From Telmatactis stephensoni (taxonomy: Eukaryota > Cnidaria > Anthozoa > Actiniaria > Isophelliidae): 64,000 nt of DNA. Positions within the stretch are counted from its first letter, which is position 1. Every line of letters starts with the position of its first letter. Location: NCBI GenBank assembly GCA_029948255.1, contig JALIZF010001866.1, forward strand, positions 626,001 through 690,000. Direction: 5' to 3'. The notes under the pieces are model-generated. The model had not been told where the DNA came from. It made no database searches and saw nothing but the letters and a program-made list of their open reading frames with translations. Positions 12,147 to 25,500 of the stretch are shown here, one piece after another. Position numbers and translations under genes: made by a program.

Positions 12147-13189
12147 TTTTTAACACGAGAAAATAAAATTCATATCTTCAAGCCAACGTGTAATGTGCTT
12201 TTTATTATATGGACAAACTGAGGCAAACTAATATTAAAAACATAAGTTTTGTTTTAAACTGGCGGGAAATCTTTTAGGACGCGCGCGTACATCCGGGACA
12301 TTTGGTACATAACTTTTTCATATCTTCACTAGTGAAAATCAGTGAAAATATGGAAAATACGAGTGTTTTAGTTTCCGAAAACACTATTATCCATACAATA
12401 AACTGTTCTCTGAGTTTTTACTCTTTTAATCATACGACCGCGCGCTTTTCAGTGCAAATAAAGACTATAATCCGAGTGCAAATATGCGAACGTATACAGT
12501 ACTTGTCCCATTACAACACTCTTGTTTCCCCGGCTAGTGTCAAATTAGTTAGCCTGAAGTGACAACAGTGAATTCCATTACTCAATTTAGTATTTAATCG
12601 TACAAACGTTTTCTTATAATAAGACAGAACAATAAATATCTATAAACTTTAACTTCTATGCAATTATGTTTTTAGATATTGTCTGATAAGATTTTTTGGT
12701 CTGTTGCCGGGATTGAAGTCCTAAATAAACGGAACGGACGTTAACTGTTTTGACACCTCAAAAAGAAGTGCCACCGATTTCTGTGGTAATAACGGCTAAC
12801 TGTAACATTTTAAAACCATTGCCTGAAGTAACATTGCAGATGGCGTTGCAAGACGGCAACTTGCGCCAACCATTGCAGCGCGTGTAATATACCCCGTATC
12901 AAGCACAATCATTGCGAAACAAGCTGCAACCACTGCGGTTCTACTTTTCACAACTGATTACAACAACGTTTTCGGCGTTACACTGTGTAACATCCCCTAC
13001 AATTGTTCATGCAACTTGTTTCGCGACGCCATTGCACCATTGCGGGACGAGTTGCAAAACAATCACCGTGTAACAACACCTGGAAAATGTTCACGGAGAT
13101 TTTGCAGATGGCAAAGGTCCTTTTCTGAGACCTCATTCAAAGCATGTTGATACTCTTCAAAATTCAATATTATTAAATACTAATTACAT
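12147..13189. other. Non-coding stretch with a TGCAAC-rich element
   Basis: No gene is seen. From about 12800 to 13090 the sequence is dense in gcaac / gttgc words, ending caccgtgtaacaacacc. This matches the style of elements at 13870-14110, 36555-36770, 48551-48768 and 54430-54600 and is probably the same decayed repeat family. The remainder has no recognisable structure. Confidence 0.5.
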
Positions 13190-16100
13190 CTACTCATCAG
13201 AATCGGAAGGTATTTGTTCTTTTCTCCAGTATATTTGACTCAGCAACCTGCAATATAAATTAAATCAGTTAATGAGAATTGATGTTTCCACCCTCATTAA
13301 ATAAAGTCTTATCAATCATAATCCTAAAACATTGTCTTGTATAGATAGGATCTTGCGTTTTAGTAATATCTGCTGCTCAACAACACAAATGATTGCTGTA
13401 GTACTGAGTGCATTATTGGTATGTTACTTGCATGAGATGCGTGATTTCTCCAGTATCAGAAAGATTTAGCAAACACGACGCGAAGCGAGAAAAGGAGGGG
13501 AGATAATGAATCAGTGGAAAAGAGCGACTCCCAAAAAACTCTAAAATACGTACAAATGCGTCCGAAAACCTACCCAGGGGACTCAAAAAGATCTACTTTG
13601 ATCTAAATAATGAAGAGACGTTTTGACAAAATGCGTAAAATGCGTTTATTTTTTACCCACTACCGTTTTTTCCCTGTGGTCTTTATAACGGCATTGCTAC
13701 TGATACATGGGTAGCGCGCCAAGCTCAAAGCTCACTCCCTGAAACAGAGCCTTGTTCAATACGGAACTACCGTGATGACGTCACGCTACTACGTTTGCAA
13801 CGTCATCTCACTTGTCTTCAAGACGACGTCAACAGTCGTCGTAAAAACGCGCGTGGCGTCCTTTTCACGTCACGTCATGTTTGCTAAAGAGCTGGGCATA
13901 CGATGCAACTTTTTATGTAACATTGCGCTCAACACTGTTGCAACGTGTGTCCACCCACTTAATGCTGCCGTAACATTGGAGGAACAGTTGCAGACGTAGA
14001 ATTCGATCCTAAACCTGCAACTGAAGCGTGCAACGTTGCAAAAGTGGACACACCGTGCACGTTGCGCGCAATATTGCTGGAAAAGCTGCAACAAAAGTTG
14101 TACCGTGTCCTTGGGTCTTAAATCTACCTATTACCTGCGCCATGCGCTATCGGAACCGCACGCGATGCGTGATTTTATAGAACGTATCAGCGTGATTTCT
14201 TAATAATAAAAAGCTAATCATACCTCACTCCATACACCCCAAGTAATACTGCTATGCCCAGAGCAATCGAAGCATCTACAAACCAGATTGACTTATTCCA
14301 GTTGTAGGCCAGAGAACTCATTAGCATTCCCATTGACAAGATAGCGCCGGCCAATGAATTATACCCTGAGTATGTCAAAACCAATATTATATATTATAGA
14401 AGTGAAATTAACGAGGCTGGAAAATCCATTTTATTTCACAGTGTAGTTTAACTCTACATCATAGAGTGGTTTTCGTATGAGTGGGAACACTGTACGGTTA
14501 CGATACGATACGGTTACAGCAGGAATTTCGAATGTTTTTCTAGAAACTATGATACTGATACAGTTACGATACGGTACGGTAAGTTTCCCACTCATACGAA
14601 AACGACTCTAAAGCTGTGGAAAAGACACTGTGCAACGCTGGCTAGCGAAAAGCCGATGTCCGCAGGTAGCACACCACACGGGAACGATTTTAGCGCAATT
14701 TTTTTATTGGCTTCGGCAACATGTGAATTATTGATTTGAAGTCCAAAATATTGGAACACAAAATTTGACCAAAACTGTTGCTGCAATGCGCAAATTGTCT
14801 CGTGTACTATCTGAAGATGAAAAAGAAGATGGCCAACAAATTGCTTACCATCAGTTTTAAGAGAACTGCTTGATATTCTTTCTGCAACCACAAGTTTTCC
14901 CCAAGACAAAGTGGAATATACCATGAGACTTACACCAGAAATTATTTGAACTCCAACAAACTGAGAGGATTAAAAGAAGCAGAGACATTTGAACCTGAAC
15001 ATACAATATTTAAGGTAATTCCGTAGTTTTGCAGTGCGCATCTCTACTGCGCATAGCATAGTTCAGCCTATTTCGATTTGTTTGATTGTAAAAGATATAT
15101 ATTTGACTTAAAATGATGCAAACTTTAGTCTTATGAAGTTTTGAGCAGTAGACACGCTCTAAGAGGCGCTATAGTGGTTACTCGCCTTAGTCCTCTTCGG
15201 TCACAGGCTGTTTACGACGTCTTGTTTCACACTTTAGCGCGTCGTAGCGCGGAAACGAGCACGGGCACCTATTCTTTTTATTTTTGCAAATCAACGGTAA
15301 TAAGGTTCTCTATCATATATATAATTATAGTCAAGATTCCATTTCCAGTTTCTTAGATATTTTACAAAACGTGCGGTCGGAAGGTTCTTTCACGCTGCTT
15401 CAAGGGCACGTACTATCAACCAATTTTACCTTCTTTCTTGTAGCAAACGCATTTTTACAACAATTTATTGTATCATAATACCAGGCTATTGCCCAAAGAG
15501 AGAAAACGAGCTCATATTAGTCAGCTAGCACTGCTCAGATTTAAGAAATTAATTATTTTTGACGCGATTTTGATCTTCGAATCTTGAGCCCTCAAGGCAC
15601 AAAAGATGGTGTACTTTAAAGCAATCTAGCGCAAAAACGGCTACGGTGATCCCCATTTTTTATTTCATTTTTGGGATAAGCAACTCAAAAATTATAACTG
15701 TGTGAAGTTTTATGAGAATTCCATTTCTAGTTTTATTTCTACGGAATTACCTTAAGTTAATTCTATTTTGTGAGGCAGTATGACACACTGCATAAACTTT
15801 GGAACTTCAATGACAGATCAGCTGGATTAGGCCCGGGGGGGGGGACTCCTATATATAAGAGGATGGGGATGCTCGTCGGAAATTTTGAAAATGACCCCTA
15901 AAAGGTACCTGAGTGGGAGTGGCAACAATTCATTTCTACCCCTAAAAGGTACCAATTCAAAAACAATAAAGAATTAAAGTAATGAAACACTTTGTTATCG
16001 ATGTGCTTTGAAGATTCAATTCAGATCATCAAAATCGTCCCTTTCATGCTTATTTTAGGTAGTTGATTTACCCCAAAACAGTCCCTAAAAGGTACCATCT

Positions 16101-19100
16101 ATGTCTCTGGTAGTCCCCTAAAGTCTGAGACACCCTAAAAGGTACCAGATTGCAGATTTTTACCCCTAAAAGCGCGTCCATCCCCGTCCATTTATGATTG
16201 GAGTCCCCCCCCCTCCCGGGGATTAGATGACCAAACACCCTCTAGTAGCCAATCCCTTTCTCATGGATCGCTCTTTCAAGCGATCATCTGCTTTGATAAA
16301 AAATTACCACTTGTTATCACTTGACAGTTTATCCATTATAATTACCTCATTGGGGTGCCGCTGAACTATAAGAGACCTTAAAGCTCTGACAAATATTCCA
16401 ATAGCAGAGATAATGAAGCATACTGCTATGACTGTACACGCTCTGCAGAACACACACAAAAAAAGAAAAAGAAATGTTTGTTCAAATGATAAAATTGTTC
16501 ATGAGTTCATTCAGGGGAGTAATATAAAAGACCAGCTTGACAAACTGGAGGAATCTGCAGGGGCGGATCCAGGGGGTGTCCTTAGGTGCACCAGACACCC
16601 CCCTAGTGCCGTACTTATATATATGTTTTTCTATAGGCTTCTTGCGAGATGACGTCATCAGTTTCCATTGTTAGGAGACTGCCATCTTGGATGTGACGTC
16701 ATCTCTCAAAAGGCCTTTGGGACACCCCCTTTGCAAAATCCTGGATCCGCCCCTGATCTGAAGGAGTTATACAGATCTTTGCATATATTGTTCTGTTATA
16801 AAACCTGCATAAAATTATTGTATATATAAACTTTTTTCAGCAAAAAAGCATAGTTTATCAGATAGTCAACTGACCTTTTCTCTTTCTCCCATGAGTAGAA
16901 TTCTCCTTTCTCGCCAAGAAATCTCCAGACGACAACTATTGTAGTGATTACATCAAGCAAGGAATCAAACTGTTGAATGAAGATTAAAAAATAAGGATAT
17001 TGTAGAACCCATGGGTATGCATTGCATAGCAAGAGTCTGAAAACAGTTTTTATGGTCATAGTTTATGGTCATACTATAAGGCATAGTTGCTGAAGGATTC
17101 AAGTTTGAGTGTTGGGTTTGGCATAGCAATCAGCATTGATTTATCCATATTATCCATGGGGAAATCCCGTAAAACAGACTTTTAGTTCATTCTCCAAAAC
17201 TTTACTATAGAATTAATCTTTACTAAATCCTGGAAATTCATCTTGATTCTAAATATCTCTGTGAAGTGATGTAAAAATTATTTATTAATGTGTTAGTTGA
17301 TTTTACACTGTAATTGTTTATCATATACTCTTTGTTTATCTGAAATGTTTGGAGGTAATTCCCTAATTTTTATATAGTTATATAGAGCCTCAGAAAGAAA
17401 GATGACCTTTTACACAATTGTCAACAAATTGGGCAACCAGAATCAAATTCTCTTTTCTCTTATAAACTGACTCCAAAAATTTCTTTCAAAATTTCTGCAT
17501 ATGAAATTTAAAATGTTCTGATTCAGCATTATTAGACTCCATTTGGCTGGAAATCCTAGAATGAATGCAGAGCAGAAACAAAATCTGCTCCATTCCGTTT
17601 CAATAAATTGCATCTTAATTGAGTCAAATGGAAATTAAGTGATCACATGTTTGGTCCTGCACTATTGTTCCCTGTAACAATAGTGGGATTAAGAGTCCAG
17701 TGCAACCCAAAATCCCGTAATCCCACTAATTTTAGAGAGAACTATATCTTATATTACTTTAAGATCCAAACAAAGGAAAGTGATTTTAAAATGTAAACCA
17801 TTGATTTGTTATTGGTTGGTGACCAAAAAACAGTTCCAGGCAACTGGAAAATTGTTTTAAATTAGCATATTTGCGAGCCTTAAAACTGGATCCTGTCATG
17901 CAATATATAAACATTATGATATTAGCTAAATATATACAATATCTGGGTATAGTGGATGCAACATTCACCCACAGGAAGATCCACTAAGTGAATAGATATA
18001 TATAATATCAGGAGGCATGAAAAATAAATAAATAAAATATAGAATAAAAATCAGATACATATTAAGTACTTACAGCAAAACCAAATGAAGCAGGGCTTCT
18101 TGCAATTTTGGATATTGCTAGAATTTTTTAATCATACAAAACAAAACAAACAAAGAATTAATAATTTTATAACAAGACAGTCTGAGGTTCTGTACTGAAC
18201 AGAAATTAGTGTTTTAAAGGACAATTCTATAGCAATGTGTGTTAAAAATTATTGAGATATATATAAAATGGATATGTCTACTTTAAGAATTCCCATGGCT
18301 GCATGACTACATAGGAGGCAGCATGGCCGAGTGGTCAGAGCGTTGGTCTCGCAATCTGGCGGTCCCAAGTTCGATTCCCGCTCTGACCACTAGCTGAGAC
18401 TGAATTTGTTCCGATTTCGATTAGTTAGATTAATTCAGTTTCCCGACCATGCTTGTAATATAGCCAACTGGTTTGCCTCCTTGCAAGTTGGGATTCTTAA
18501 TCCATTTATGTTTGATTTATATGATTTAGCTAGGATTTGTAAATTGAGCTGAAAAGCCCTGTTGAGGGAGTCTCAATCATGTATGTACTATCAGCTGAAA
18601 CACAGTCAGCTGATAGCTGATTGATCTAGTTCACTTGCTAATCTCCTTTTGTATGATAGATTAACTAACACTCCTCCAAAGCTTGATCAACTGTTTGTCA
18701 ACATTCCATCTGAGTTGCAAGCTTCAACACTTAACTGACAGCAGCTGGTAATTGAAGATATGGACCACAAAAGATTTTAGTGATCAATTTTGGAAACAAT
18801 AGAATTTTATTTTTTCTCCTTTTCTGTGAAACCTCTCTTTCTTTTGTTGGCTTCTTTCTGAGAGTAGTACATGTACAGTAAGTGTTGAAGCAAAGAGCTT
18901 AACAGCTACATATAATGTCAATGGACTGTTGACTAATATACGTGTCCATATTGACAGTGTATCAGCTGATAGTCAGTGACAGTTTTCTCAGTTAAGTGGA
19001 TATGAGTCAAAACTTACAGAATGCAGTTACACCGATTACAAATGTACAAAAAATTGAAATAAAGGAAACTGCCAGGGCAGCTCTTCTCCACTTGGTAGCA

Positions 19101-20722
19101 AGTTGGCATGTTAGATGTTTTTCTCTCTGTAGAAGGTAATCTAGAATTAAGAGAAACTTATCTTACTAAATTATCAAGCTTATAAATAGAAATACTGTGG
19201 GTTGTCTATCATTTTCCACATCTTGTTTTTCCTTTTCCTTGGGAAGCAAGGGTGGCTGAGTTGGGAAGCAAGGGTCTGTCACCTCTGTGGTCCCGGGTGG
19301 GGTACGTATCGCATGTGGCTAGAGTTTGTTAGTTTGTTCTCTCCATTGCTTCAAGGGTTTTTCTTTGCTGGGTCCTCCGGTTTTTACTCCCTCAGTAAAA
19401 ATGAACTAGTGAGCTGAGAGTTGTATGGCCTTGGATAGAATATTAGAATGTAGTGGTAGTGTGTGTGAGAGTACTGCAGTGTCCCCCAATTAGAGGTCAA
19501 GCGCTAGAAGATATTGGACACTTAAATAAAAACAGGGTTTTTTTTAGATCAATGGTGTGTTTGTACGGAGGACACAATTATCTGGATAAAATCAAAACAA
19601 ACTCAACTACGTTTTCCTTTTAATTTTTGCCAAGCTTTCGAACAAAATTGTCCATCGTCTGGGCAAAAATGGAATTATGAGTTATATTTTAGTTATTTTC
19701 CTGTTCTCTCGGCTTCTTTGAAATACTTTATATAATGAATTTTGGAATGAGAGAAGAACATTTTTGGCTTATTTTTTCATAGAACATATCATATGTTTCC
19801 CAAATGTCTCAACAAGGTGACATTGTGATGTGATAAACAGCATTAATTACATAGCGTTTATGAATAATAAATGTATCATCCAGACAAATGTATTGCAAAG
19901 TCAAAGAAAAGTCTGACAGGCAAATATTTTTTGCCAGCGATTTTTTAGATCTGTTAACTTGTACATCAGAATTTGGTTAAAAACTTCTCGAATATGTAGT
20001 TCTAGTTCTATAAAGGAAGTTCACCGAAGAATTAAATATTTAAATCCTGTCATTGTCAGTATTAATCCGACGACGCGCTAATGCAGGATCACCATCCAGA
20101 ATCTGAATAATTTACGACTTTACATATTATTCAACTATTCATATATTTTGCTAAAAAATAATCATAAATCATAAGAAAAACAATTATTTTGTATAATATA
20201 AGGATGTTAACATTCGGGATTGTAGTCCTTGAATATCAAGTTCTAGTTATGCAAATTTGTAGTTTTCAAATTGTTCTCTGTCTACTAAACAATATTCCTA
20301 AAATAAGCCAAAATATTCAGTTCAATTAGAAATGACCTAGTAGTTCAATTTGAAGTGCCTTCTAGAACGCAGGGGACAGTCTCAAACAATTTGATTAACA
20401 AGATGGTACGACGAGATCAGTGAAGCATGGCAGAGATAAACCACGAACTGATAAACTAACAGTAAAAATTCAAAGTTCAAAAACATGGTGAATTATGTAC
20501 GCTCGCCCGTATTTTAATAGTCAGTAGACATTTAATGTTTTATTTCAGTTTCAATTTACTGGAACAGGAAAAGAACACTTGATCATATCCATACTTACCA
20601 TCATCATTTGCTGAAACGCAAGGATCTGGGCCTTCGGTTTCGGTTTCATCATGTTTCGGAAAGTTGAGGTTATTTCTGTCCGTGAGGATTGTGTTCGTCC
20701 CGTACATTGAGTTACTGTCCAT
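13190..20722 (-). CDS. TMEM163: TMEM163-like zinc transporter-related protein
   Basis: Multi-exon gene read right to left: 20599-20722 (putative first exon), 19018-19126, 18074-18117, 16875-16969, 16346-16442, 14849-14960, 14224-14365, 13190-13247. The last seven join in phase and give 218 residues; the first adds 41 acidic, polar residues. The product has about six membrane segments in the cation-diffusion-facilitator pattern of TMEM163, a zinc-binding synaptic-vesicle and endosome protein in vertebrates. The family signatures are FGFAFDSLLD, whose two aspartates four residues apart are the likely zinc site, and SLKTDGYNSLAG. The C-terminus ends RKEQIPSDSDE. The putative first exon ends in phase 1 while the next needs phase 0, so a small exon is missing from the model or the first exon is wrong. 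It is transcribed divergently from GPD2. Confidence 0.85.
13400..14115. repeat. Intronic repeats incl. TGCAAC-rich element
   Basis: This lies in the last intron of the TMEM163-like gene. The 13870-14110 part opens acgatgcaacttttt and closes aaaagttgtaccgtgtcc, with many internal gcaacgttgc words. The ends are inverse to each other, so it is probably a non-autonomous transposon. The rest of the intron shows no gene. Confidence 0.55.
14462..14610. mobile_element. MITE, family A copy
   Basis: It opens tagagtggttttcgtatgag and closes ctcatacgaaaacgactcta. The inside contains the family core 'cagcaggaatttcgaatg' and repeated acgatacgg words. It is flanked by TA and lies in an intron of the TMEM163-like gene. 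Confidence 0.8.
15832..16220. mobile_element. MITE with C-rich ends and internal cctaaaaggtacc repeats
   Basis: The ends are gcccgggggggggg-actcc and ggagtccccccc-ctcccggg, inverse to each other. The flanks share attag on both sides, a likely five-base target duplication. The inside carries 'ccctaaaaggtacc' four times plus a shortened fifth copy. It lies in a TMEM163-like intron and has no coding capacity. Confidence 0.85.
16558..16755. mobile_element. MITE, family B copy with ATCTG duplication
   Basis: It opens caggggcggatccaggggg and closes ctggatccgcccctg. Both flanks read atctg, a clear five-base target-site duplication, so this is a relatively well preserved insertion. It lies in an intron of the TMEM163-like gene between exons 16442 and 16875. 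The related copy is at 6254. Confidence 0.9.
18314..18545 (+). mobile_element. tRNA-derived SINE, copy 1
   Basis: The head (18317-18390) looks like a class II tRNA (Ser/Leu type). It has a perfect A box (tggccgagtgg), an anticodon-like loop, a variable arm and a B box (gttcgattccc). The body (tagctgagactgaatttgtt ... tttgatttatatgatttagc) is shared with the copy at 30931. The two copies diverge after that point. The conserved body rules out a simple tRNA gene. It sits inside a TMEM163-like intron in the opposite orientation to the gene. Confidence 0.85.
19243..19460 (+). mobile_element. SINE-like relic
   Basis: The left part has an A-box-like word (gggtggctgagttgg) and a weak B-box-like word (tggtcccgggtgg). 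The right part contains gtttttctttgctgggtcctccggttttt, a motif style seen in tRNA-derived SINEs of many invertebrates. The copy is too decayed to place in a named family. It lies between the first two exons of the TMEM163-like gene. Confidence 0.45.
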
Positions 20723-22559
20723 CCCTTCTACGGTATCATCAAATCATCATATTTTCATTCTTATTAACTGCCAAGCTGGATTTTAGTTCTTCATTGCCTG
20801 GCAAATGTGCTCAAATTGGCGTACGCTGGCGTACGGCGTGTAGGGTAAACCGAGGGAAAACCGAGGTACAATAAAATACTTACCAGGCCTGGAGACGGGA
20901 TGATTTGATGTCACACAATCCTTGATGTCACACAATCCTTATTGCACTCTACAAGAAAAACTCCTCGAGTGAAAAAGTAAAAACAAGCAACGGTTAAAAA
21001 TACCAAAACCTTTATAATGGCTTTCACTTTGTGAAACATTTTCCTCGGCTACTATCCCTAGCTGTGAGGTCTAGTCAGTTCTCGAGATCCCCTTTCTCTT
21101 GGAAATATACCGCCGTTCATTACCGTTGTGATTGGACGACGAGGTAATTTTTTAACCCATGGTGGTGTCATGTGCCTAGCTTTCTGTTTTTACCAGTCTC
21201 CATGTAAGTATAATTGTGGTACTAAATAAAAATATCTTGTATTTTATTATATTGTACATATTGAACAAAAAAGACACTAGATTGACCGATCAGTACATCG
21301 GACTATACCCATTGGCAGAGGTGCAGTATTTATTTCTAGTCATGTGCTAAGAGTCAGATATAAGTCTGTTTTATTTTCATAACAGACAAATGAATTCAAC
21401 GATAAAATTGTTTACCTTTCGACGGTTTTCGGAATAAGTAAGACTTATGACTGAGGTATTTGCATTTTCTATGATTTTCTCTTTTTTTCTTTTTTCTTTT
21501 TTGACGAATGAAACAAAACGCTTAGGCACGGCGAAATCGGATAAAAAAAAAGATGCATTGTCAAATGCATACCGGATTAGAGTGAACGTTGCCTAGTTTG
21601 ATACAGAAAGTATAAGTGGTCATAATGAGTCACTGGAAATTTTCAGTGACCATTTTTTATGATAGGAAATACCTAGGAAATATTGTATGCATTTTCCTAT
21701 GATAGGAACTTGACAACTACATATTTCCTAGATATTTCCTATGATAGGAAATTGCATTTTCCTAAATATTTCTTACCTTTCTATTTCCACTACTGAAGAC
21801 GAGTGTTGTCGCCTGGGGTGAAGTTATCTTGTCGCCAGTCGTTGCAGCCAAGCTTTTCTACGAGATCATCTAGAATTCTATAAAACTGTAGCTCTGGATT
21901 TCGTTTATGGTTATTGGAGCAGCCATGAGCACAACGAAATTCCCCATTTTTGACAACGGCTCAACACGCCCCCCCAAAAACAACAACAACAGCAACAACA
22001 ACAACAACAGCATCAACATGGACTCAACAACATGCTAGACTAGCATGCAACCAAGAGCAAGCTACCCAAGGCGCAAAGCATTATGGGTTAAACGAAAGTA
22101 GAGCTAGAATGATAGGAGGGGAAAAATGAAAAATACACAAAAAGGCAGGAAAGGCCCTAGCCCAATGCAGTCTACAAATCGTCAAAGACAACGTTTGATA
22201 TACCTCTGTTAATTTTATATATATATATATATTTTTTTTACAATTTTTAATTTTTTGCAGCCGTTTATTTACCCGTAATAAACGGCTGCACGCAGGCTAC
22301 TACCATTGTTTGGGCTGCCTGTGGTTTGACTGTAGGAATGGGAAACCTGTGTTTTTTAACGAATTCAAATCGAAGCGTGAATTTGTCCATCTGTGACGGA
22401 AAAAATGATTGACTTGTTATTGATTTGCACATCATTCAAAGCCTTCGAATCATGAATGAAAACTGAGTTTAAAGTATATAACGTTATATATTGTTTCTGC
22501 AATAACTTCTTGTGAATGGTATAGTCACAATTCAATCTTGCCGACTTCGATTTCTGAAA
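20723..22559. other. Shared upstream region of TMEM163-like gene and GPD2
   Basis: The two genes start 1.8 kb apart and run outward, so this span must hold both promoters. No TATA box stands out near either start. It contains a near-tandem 'cctatgataggaaat' repeat at about 21655-21760, a (caa)n microsatellite at 21979-22012, a short AT run at 22217-22230 and a perfect hairpin at 22256-22290. Confidence 0.6.
22256..22290. repeat. Perfect 14-bp hairpin upstream of GPD2
   Basis: tgcagccgtttatt and aataaacggctgca are exact inverses separated by seven bases (tacccgt). It lies about 270 bases before the GPD2 start codon and just after a T-rich tract. It could be the core of a small foldback element or a structured site. 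Confidence 0.9.
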
Positions 22560-25500
22560 ATGGCGTACCGTGTTCTTGGAGGTGCTGCAGCAGTTGGCTG
22601 TGGGTTCTATGGCTATAAATACACAAAAGATCTCTTGGATAAAAAGGTATGAGAGATAATTATGAAGTATTGTGTAGGTTGAAAATGAGCCTAACTCTCA
22701 GAGTTACATTAGATTGCTAAGTGAGTCTTTGTGGTGTAGATATCTAAGCTTAAATAAACCCATCAGAATGGAAATGATAGTAGTTTTAGCATATGCATAG
22801 ACTGTTATGGGTCCAAAGGTCGACAAACTCTCTTCCAAATATTTACTTTCATTCAAGACATTAATAAGAAGGTTGCTCCTATAGCTTAAGTACGTTTAGT
22901 AGCTGTTATCGCGTGGATATATTGTTAAAGTACAATGATTTGCTAGTTTTGTACATGCTGGTCCCTGAAATATTGCATATTAATGTAGTCTAGTATGCTT
23001 CTTATAATTAACACATTTAACGTCTTGAATTGAATTTTTAACATAATCAGTAGAAAAGAAACATAGAAGGAAATTGTTTCCATTTTTATTTGATTGAAGC
23101 AGCAGAAGGTTTTAAGTGTGCATATTGTACCTCTAGAAGCTTACATTTGTAAGTTAATGTGATTAAAATATTCACAATTCAGACAAAAGGGGAAAATTAA
23201 CTGCATGTTTGTAAAAGGGGGTGGCAAACAGTTTCAACATTTTGTCTGAATTCTGTGAATATTTAAGTCACAGTTTAATATATATATATTACAGCATGTA
23301 ATTACTCACTGAATGACCAGTTCATATGCTGTATTTACAAAATTTTGTAATTAAATATTAAATATAAATGATGTGCCAGGGCTATATTTACGTCAACATT
23401 TTCATGGCATAGAGGATAGAGGGCTGTCCACTTCAACTAGACCAGGCTTAAACGTATGAGCCAAATTTCTGGGTCAGCAAAAAACGTCATGTTTTTTGAC
23501 TTCTGTATCATTGTTTTTATATATTGTGGTTAAAATTTTTTCATTAGTTTGAATTTTTTAAGGGCATTGTTTTACTTTCATAATAAACTTTCTTCACTTT
23601 CAATCCTCTACAACTAACCTAAATACATAACTTATCCACCATAAACCCTAAACTAAAACTATCCCCCAGAAAAATTTAAGCCAGTGAGAAAAATTAAACA
23701 GTGACATAATTATATACATTTTATTTGTCTAATATTAATATTATTTCTATGTACTATATAGAATCAGTTAGCAGTGGTTCAAGCAGCAGAGACTGCAAGT
23801 AAGGTGGGGCGATCACATACCCCTTTACCAAAAAGGTTTGTTATATCCAATTTATCATTCTCTAGTAACTACAGCCTTAGATTTCAGCTATCATCAGGCT
23901 CATCAGCAGATAACTAGACCCATGACGATGATCCATCTGACTATTGGAAAATCAGGCATCAAATCATGGCACTGTTTTGGGTTAATGTTTCACCTTTTTT
24001 ATAGCTATTTAGAATTTTTCTATATCTTTAAAATATAGCTTTGAAAATTTTTCTCCCAAAAACAGCTTGTAATAGGAATCATATGAGATTAACATGATTG
24101 CCCATCCACAATGGTTTCTTTAATGTACAGTCCTGTAAACTATAAACGAACGAATAAGTCCCCCAGGGCCTTATTCAAAAATTGACCTTGTGGATGGGGG
24201 GTTTATTCAAAAGTGGGACTTATTTGATCAGGGGGTGGGGGCATATGGCCTATATTTACATTGAACTTCAGCATACTACATTTGTGAGCTACATGCAAGT
24301 GTATTACATCTTCTAGTTTTAGATAATGTAGGTGCATGAATTGGTCTCAATAACAATTCAACTTAAGGTAGGGGAGTAGGTCTTATTCAAGCTGGGGGTG
24401 GCTTATTGAAAAATTGACCCTGTAGACAAGGGGTGCATTTGGGAAGGGGGCTCAGTTATTTACTGTATGCCAGTGTCATAGTGTCATCTAGTAATATTAA
24501 ATATTTTATAGGTCATTACATGTTCAAAACTTGAAAGACACTAAAGAATTTGATGTTCTAGTGATTGGTGGTGGTGCAACTGGAAGTGGCGTTGCACTTG
24601 ATGCTGTGACAAGAGGTAATTAATGTGTTGCAAATAGTATTGTATTTTAATAATTACTAGATAAGACCAGATTGACCTAGATAGAATGTTGACCAAATAA
24701 ATGAGTCCCAATTCCTTAGAGGTTTTTGATATGTTTGTGCTATATATACCTTTCTTCTCAAGCAGTAGGATTAAATTCTACCTTGTTGACTTCTTGTCCA
24801 GTCAATAGATAACATTATGTACTTTCACCTCAGGTCTAACAACAGCACTTGTCGAAAGAGATGACTTCTCTGCTGGGACAAGCAGCAGAAGCACTAAATT
24901 GATCCATGGTGGTGTACGCTACCTACAGAAAGCCATCATGCAGTTGGACAGAGAGCAGGTAGATCATATTTTGTATGAATGTTTAATGGATTGCACCATG
25001 CCATGGCCATGTCAGTACCATGTTGTATATAAAAACATTCAAAATAAAAAACATTCATAACTGTGCCATGGCCATGCAGTGCCATTTTCACAGTCATACA
25101 AAATCTACTCTACAATATACATACCATGCAAGAATTATTTGTTTTAATCTTATGATTTGGCTTTTATTATTAGTACAAGCTTGTCAAAGAAGCACTGCAT
25201 GAAAGAGCAAACTTGCTTGCTATTGCTCCACATCTGTCTGCACCATTACCAATCATGCTACCAGTTTACAAGTATGTACATATAGTTAATGAATGACAGC
25301 AATTAGATATATATTTATATTTAATGCTTTAATACTAGCTATTTTGTGGTGCTAATACAATCAAGTAATCAAATCAAAACTTGAGATGCTGTGAGCAAGG
25401 CAGTTGCTGGTTTCTGTGGGATCACCGAAGTCTAAACCTAACACATCATTTGTGGGAATTCCATCTCATTCTTTGTGAACTTATTTGGAACAGTTTAAAT

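Noticed and set aside
14592..14924. 110-codon minus-strand frame taken as one unit
   Set aside because: Only 14849-14960 is a true exon of the TMEM163-like gene; the rest runs past a clear donor into the intron.
18317..18390. Functional tRNA gene (Ser/Leu type)
   Set aside because: The same head plus a long conserved body recurs at 30931, so it is a SINE rather than a tRNA gene.
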